Source of the DNA: an uncultured Christensenellaceae bacterium
GTDB taxonomy: Bacteria > Bacillota > Clostridia > Christensenellales > Aristaeellaceae
DNA: 8,281 nucleotides
Direction: 5' to 3'
Assembly: GCA_905236495.1 (NCBI GenBank)
Contig: CAJOPV010000072.1
Location: forward strand, 1-8,281
The stretch's first letter is position 1; each line of letters begins with the position of its first letter. Positions 5,397 to 8,281 of the stretch are shown here, in pieces. A model generated the notes under the pieces. That model was not told where the DNA came from, made no database searches, and saw only the letters and a program-made list of their open reading frames with translations. The position numbers and the translations under genes were made by a program.

Positions 5397-6346
5397 GGAT
5401 CGCAGGCCACGGCGGCAATGGCATGGCCCATGTTATCCGATGAAACGGAGCAGCTTCCTCCCTCCGGCACGGCGACGCTCAGGGCGCTGCCCGCCTGTAC
5501 GCAGGCTATCACGGCCCAGGGCGCGCCTTCGTGAAAGACCGTGATGGCGCCTTCCCTTCCAAGCAGCGCCAGATAGTCTTCCAGATCCAGGCCCAGGAGC
5601 CCCATGGCGGCGGCGTGGATCTTCCCCACATAGCGCAGGTGAATGCTTTCGCAGTTCCCTGCGCTTTTGCTGTCCGGCCCAAACCTGCGGATGAAGCCGT
5701 AGCGGCCCATGTTTTCCGAAAGCCATTCCCCCGTTTCGTTCCGCAGCAGCGGGTCCGCCCGGCTCATGGCGAGGGGACCCAGCAGGACGATATCAAAGGC
5801 GTAGCCGGTGCGGTGCTCGCTTTCATCCGGCGCGGGGGCGGCAAGGTACGCCTTTTCCAGGGCTTCCCCTACGGGCAGCACCCCCTGATACCGGCGAAAG
5901 GCATCCCTGCGCCTTTCCTCCAGTTGGGCTTTGGACAAGGCTCCTTCCGTCACCCGGGCTCCCAGGCTCCAGGAATGATCGAATTCCATGGCGCACAGGG
6001 CATAGACCGCCTCCTGCCGCAGGGCGGCTTCCGGGGCGGCGTTGACGTAGGCGCCCACCATGGCGTTCACGCTGCGGGTGCTGGGGACGGGGAAGGAGGC
6101 GGGCAGGGGATGGGCGGAATCCACCAGCATCAGCTCCCCGTCCGCGGTATTGGTATCCACGGAAAGCATCCGCCCCGAGAGCGCCGCCGCCCCCGGGCGG
6201 ATTTCCCATTCCCCCCTCACCGCCAGGGCGGAGGGGGCCTGGGCCTTGGGCAAAAACATGCATACCGCGCCCGCCGCCGTCAGCAAAAAGGCGCACAGCG
6301 CCAGAGCCTTGGGGGTGGGTGACAGGCGGGAAAAACGAACCTCCAT
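5387..6346 (-). CDS. M15B/VanY-type D-alanyl-D-alanine carboxypeptidase, membrane-anchored
   Basis: A 319-residue protein with an N-terminal membrane anchor (about 14-32) and an extracytoplasmic zinc peptidase domain expected to trim the terminal D-Ala of peptidoglycan stem peptides. The zinc-site motifs are clear: SEHRTGYAFD (176-185) supplies His178 and Asp185, and ESIHLRYVG (233-241) supplies Glu233 (general base) and His236. The family's entry motif also appears, as LVDSAHPLP (74-82). In my hand alignment the usual SGYRS motif is replaced by TEGALSK (133-139), so the substrate-binding arginine seems absent. About 60 residues after the core form a C-terminal extension ending near SSDNMG (302-307). 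I chose the start at 6346 because AGGAGG lies 9 nt upstream; the ATG at 6373 has no such site. It overlaps the DUF4340 gene tail by 4 nt and diverges from the epimerase gene. It could have shifted specificity or low activity. Confidence 0.85.
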   Translation of the reverse strand: MEVRFSRLSPTPKALALCAFLLTAAGAVCMFLPKAQAPSALAVRGEWEIRPGAAALSGRMLSVDTNTADGELMLVDSAHPLPASFPVPSTRSVNAMVGAYVNAAPEAALRQEAVYALCAMEFDHSWSLGARVTEGALSKAQLEERRRDAFRRYQGVLPVGEALEKAYLAAPAPDESEHRTGYAFDIVLLGPLAMSRADPLLRNETGEWLSENMGRYGFIRRFGPDSKSAGNCESIHLRYVGKIHAAAMGLLGLDLEDYLALLGREGAITVFHEGAPWAVIACVQAGSALSVAVPEGGSCSVSSDNMGHAIAAVACDPLR

Positions 6347-6355
6347 ACCCGATCG

Positions 6356-6361
6356 CCTCCT
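6356..6361 (-). promoter_or_regulatory. Strong ribosome binding site for the carboxypeptidase gene
   Basis: A perfect AGGAGG on the minus strand, 9 nt before the ATG at 6346-6344. It sets this start over the upstream in-frame ATG at 6373. I could not find a convincing minus-strand promoter in 6362-6465. Confidence 0.75.
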
Positions 6362-6372
6362 GTATGCGCTCA

Positions 6373-6393
6373 TTTTTCCCGAGGATCGGAAAA
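6373..6393. repeat. Imperfect inverted repeat in the carboxypeptidase/epimerase intergenic region
   Basis: TTTTC-CCGA (6374-6382) faces TCGG-AAAA (6386-6393) around GGA, with one bulged C. It lies between the epimerase promoter and the carboxypeptidase ribosome site, so it could be an operator or a leader hairpin. The stem is short and imperfect. Confidence 0.3.
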
Positions 6394-6400
6394 TTTATGC

Positions 6401-6429
6401 TTTTCAAGCGAGAAAAAATGGCATATAAT
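6401..6429 (+). promoter_or_regulatory. Promoter of the aldose 1-epimerase gene
   Basis: -35 TTTTCA (6401-6406, 4 of 6 to consensus), 17-bp spacer, perfect -10 TATAAT (6424-6429). Transcription would start near 6436, giving a leader of about 30 nt to the ATG at 6466. Confidence 0.6.
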
Positions 6430-6465
6430 AGTGCCATGCATACGGAAAGCGGGGAGGAAACAGGC

Positions 6466-7515
6466 ATGAGCGTTACACAAAAGCCCTTCGGCATCGATCA
6501 GATCGGTCGTCCCATGACCTTATATACCATGACGAACAGGCGCGGCGCTTCGGTATCCGTGCTGGATTTCGGGGCCCATTTGGTGTCCGTGCGGGTGCCG
6601 GATCGGGCGGGAAAGATCGCCGATGTGTGCCTGGGCTTTGACACCCTGGAGGAATACGATCACAAGCCCGGCTTCCTGGGGGCCATCGTGGGGCGCTTCG
6701 GCAACCGCATCGGCGGCTCCCGGTTCACGCTGAACGGGCAGCAGTATTCCCTGTTCCCCAACGACGGGAAAAACAGCCTCCACGGGGGCCGGGAAGGCTT
6801 TGATAAAAAGTGGTGGCGGGCCCAGGTGCTGGAGGCGGAACAGGAAGACGCCCTGATCCTCACCTACGTGGCCCACGACGGGGAGGAGGGCTATCCCGGC
6901 AGGCTGCATGTGCAGGTGACCTACGCCTGGGATGATAACAACGCCCTCTCCATCCGCTACCTGGCCCAGGCGGACAAGGATACGGTGGTGAACCTGACGA
7001 ACCACGCTTATTGGAACCTGGCGGGTCAGGGGAATATCCTGGGCCATACGCTGAAAATCAACGCCGAGTGCGTCACCGACGTGGATGACGAGCTGATCCC
7101 CAACGGGCGCCTGGCCCCCGTTGCGTGCACGCCGCTGGATCTTCGGACGGAAACCCCCATCGGCGATGGCATCGCCCGGATGGCGGAATGCCACCTGATG
7201 GAAAACGTGGGCGGCTACGATATCAATTACGTATTGCAGGGCCAGGGCCTGCGGGAGGCCGCCGTGCTCTTCGATCCCGCCTCCGGCAGGGAAATGCGGG
7301 TGATGACGGAGGAGCCGGGCATCCAGTTTTACAGCGCCCAGACCATGGATATGGACGGCAAAGCCGGGCAGCATTACGGCAATTTTGCCGGGGCGGCCCT
7401 GGAGACCCAGCACTATCCCGACAGCCCCAACCATCCCGAGTTCCCCTCCACCACCCTGAAGGCGGGGGACACCTATCGGACCACGACCCAATACATCTTT
7501 TCTGTTCGGGCATGA
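6466..7515 (+). CDS. galM: Aldose 1-epimerase (mutarotase)
   Basis: A 349-residue cytosolic enzyme interconverting alpha and beta anomers of aldoses such as galactose and glucose, feeding the Leloir pathway. The active-site residues known from characterised GalM enzymes are all present: Arg81 in GRFGNRI (77-83), His106 in SLHGG (104-108), His180 in LTNHAYWNL (177-185, catalytic acid), Asp252 in GGYDINY (249-255) and Glu313 in ALETQHYPDSPN (310-321, catalytic base). Length and end-to-end architecture are normal, with no signal peptide. The start at 6466 has GGAGG (6453-6457) 8 nt upstream; upstream in-frame ATGs fall before or on the promoter. It has its own promoter and terminator, so it is a single-gene unit. 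No other galactose genes are in the window, so the natural sugar cannot be named from context. Confidence 0.95.
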   Translation: MSVTQKPFGIDQIGRPMTLYTMTNRRGASVSVLDFGAHLVSVRVPDRAGKIADVCLGFDTLEEYDHKPGFLGAIVGRFGNRIGGSRFTLNGQQYSLFPNDGKNSLHGGREGFDKKWWRAQVLEAEQEDALILTYVAHDGEEGYPGRLHVQVTYAWDDNNALSIRYLAQADKDTVVNLTNHAYWNLAGQGNILGHTLKINAECVTDVDDELIPNGRLAPVACTPLDLRTETPIGDGIARMAECHLMENVGGYDINYVLQGQGLREAAVLFDPASGREMRVMTEEPGIQFYSAQTMDMDGKAGQHYGNFAGAALETQHYPDSPNHPEFPSTTLKAGDTYRTTTQYIFSVRA

Positions 7516-7523
7516 GCATTTTC

Positions 7524-7549
7524 GCCTCGGCATAAGCCGGGGCTTTTTT
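7524..7549 (+). terminator. Intrinsic terminator after the epimerase gene
   Basis: GCCTCGGC (7524-7531) pairs with GCCGGGGC (7536-7543), 8 bp with one G-U pair, across an ATAA tetraloop. It is followed directly by six T (7544-7549). It begins 8 nt after the epimerase stop codon and separates that gene from the SH3 protein gene. Confidence 0.92.
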
Positions 7550-7658
7550 CATAGGCTATAGAAGCAAGACGGTGAAAAGGGCCTGTTTGTTTCGCTTTTC
7601 AGGAAAAATTCAGAGAATTGTAACCTGTGTAAAACCTTTCTTTTGGGCGCTGAACGTA

Positions 7659-7687
7659 TTGGCAATTTCTGCTGCCGGTGATATAAT
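7659..7687 (+). promoter_or_regulatory. Near-consensus promoter of the SH3-domain protein gene
   Basis: -35 TTGGCA (7659-7664, 5 of 6), 17-bp spacer, -10 TATAAT (7682-7687) with the extended TGn (7679-7681). This is the strongest-looking promoter in the window. The leader is about 40 nt. The stretch 7550-7658 before it holds no gene; the only structure I see is a weak inverted repeat, TGAAAAG (7573-7579) with CTTTTCA (7595-7601). Confidence 0.8.
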
Positions 7688-7733
7688 CGTGGAAAGCGGC
7701 GGAACGCTGCTGTTTGGAAAGGAAGGAAACACC

Positions 7734-8281
7734 ATGAAACCTACCCTGCGCGTTTTCTGCGCTGTTATGCTGATCCTGGCGCTGGCCCTGGGCTGCGTGC
7801 ATACGGGCTTGGCGGACAGCGTCACGATGTACGTGAGCACCGGCAATTCCGGCAGGCTGAACCTGCGGTCGCTGCCCACGGTGCAGTCCGATTCCCTGGG
7901 GCTGTACGCAAACGGCACCTTGGTCACGGTGGAAAGCACCCAGAGCGGCTGGGCCTATGTGACGGTGGGGGGCCTCAAGGGCTATATGATGCTCAGCTGC
8001 CTGAGCTATGCGGCCCCCGTGCAGCCCGTGCCCACCTCCCCGGCCTGGGCCGCCGCCACCCCCGTGCCCACGGAGGATACCACCCTGTATATCCAGACGG
8101 GCAATACCGGGAAACTGCACCTGCGGGAGCAGCCCAGCACCACCGCCCATTCCCTGGGCCTGTACCCCAACGGCACCGCCGTGCAGGTCACCGCCCGGGT
8201 GGGCAATTTCGCCTTCGTGCGGGTAGGCGGCATGACGGGCTATATGATGCAGAAATTCCTGGCCCCCGCCCCCGGCGCTAC
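7734..8281 (+). CDS. Secreted tandem bacterial SH3-domain protein (3' end cut by window)
   Basis: An open frame of 182 complete codons with no stop before the window edge. The N-terminus is a signal peptide (basic start, hydrophobic core about 7-20, likely cleavage after Ala27 in TGLA-DS). Cys21 follows ALGC, a poor lipobox, so a lipoprotein is less likely. Two SH3 repeats follow, at 32-92 and 118-177, with parallel motifs: TGNSGRLNLRSLP and TGNTGKLHLREQP, SLGLYANGT and SLGLYPNGT, GGLKGYMM and GGMTGYMM. A Pro/Ala/Thr linker joins them, and a second Pro/Ala-rich linker begins at the edge. Such domains usually bind peptidoglycan or other envelope ligands. The start has AAGGAAGG (7719-7726) 7 nt upstream. 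Further repeats or a catalytic domain may lie beyond the window. Confidence 0.88.
   Translation, partial: MKPTLRVFCAVMLILALALGCVHTGLADSVTMYVSTGNSGRLNLRSLPTVQSDSLGLYANGTLVTVESTQSGWAYVTVGGLKGYMMLSCLSYAAPVQPVPTSPAWAAATPVPTEDTTLYIQTGNTGKLHLREQPSTTAHSLGLYPNGTAVQVTARVGNFAFVRVGGMTGYMMQKFLAPAPGA

Noticed and set aside
6205..6240. GC-rich imperfect hairpin (CCCCCTC...GGCGGAGGGGG)
   Set aside because: It lies inside the carboxypeptidase coding region, has a bulge and no T-run; probably a codon-composition effect.
5531..6322. Plus-strand open frame opposite the carboxypeptidase gene
   Set aside because: Shadow composition; the minus-strand frame carries the zinc-binding motifs.
6319..6465. N-terminal extension of the epimerase to an ATG at 6319
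   Set aside because: It would start upstream of the promoter at 6401-6429 and inside the divergent gene; the ATG at 6466 has a good ribosome site and gives the normal family length.
6520..7533. Minus-strand open frame opposite the epimerase gene
   Set aside because: His/Gly/Val-rich shadow; the plus strand encodes an intact mutarotase.

Overview
The window looks like a GC-rich chromosomal stretch from a bacterium of the Bacillota (probably Clostridia-like). The case rests on strong AGGAGG-type ribosome binding sites, TATAAT promoters, a VanY-type cell-wall carboxypeptidase, and an exported protein with SH3 repeats ending in a GYMM signature. This assignment is inference; there is no rRNA or other phylogenetic marker. 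No insertion sequence, phage gene, tRNA or CRISPR array is visible.

Layout. Bases 1-105 hold three back-to-back perfect palindromes. A minus-strand gene (106-588) encodes a small single-pass membrane protein of unknown function. It diverges from a four-gene plus-strand operon (794-5390). The divergent promoters share the same 11-base extended -10 sequence, and an 8-bp inverted repeat lies near the midpoint between them. The operon encodes an ABC ATPase, an ABC-2 permease, a GldG-like auxiliary protein (ABC_transp_aux type, with LTGHGE motif) and a membrane-anchored DUF4340 protein with two DUF4340-like units. Gaps are 24, 3 and 1 nt. This is a complete GldA/GldF/GldG-like ABC system plus DUF4340, whose substrate is unknown in non-gliding bacteria.

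The operon ends tail to tail, with overlapping stop codons, against a minus-strand gene for a membrane-anchored M15B/VanY-type D,D-carboxypeptidase (5387-6346). That gene keeps the zinc-site motifs but seems to lack the usual SGYR arginine. Diverging from it is a well-conserved aldose 1-epimerase (6466-7515) with its own promoter and a strong intrinsic terminator. The last gene (7734 to the edge) is a secreted tandem SH3-domain protein, cut off by the window end and driven by a near-consensus promoter.

Most products act at the cell envelope: the ABC system, the carboxypeptidase, the SH3 protein and the small membrane protein. The epimerase is cytosolic sugar metabolism and forms a separate unit. 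The best candidate for something poorly described is the ABC/GldG/DUF4340 operon with its divergent partner and palindromic intergenic region.
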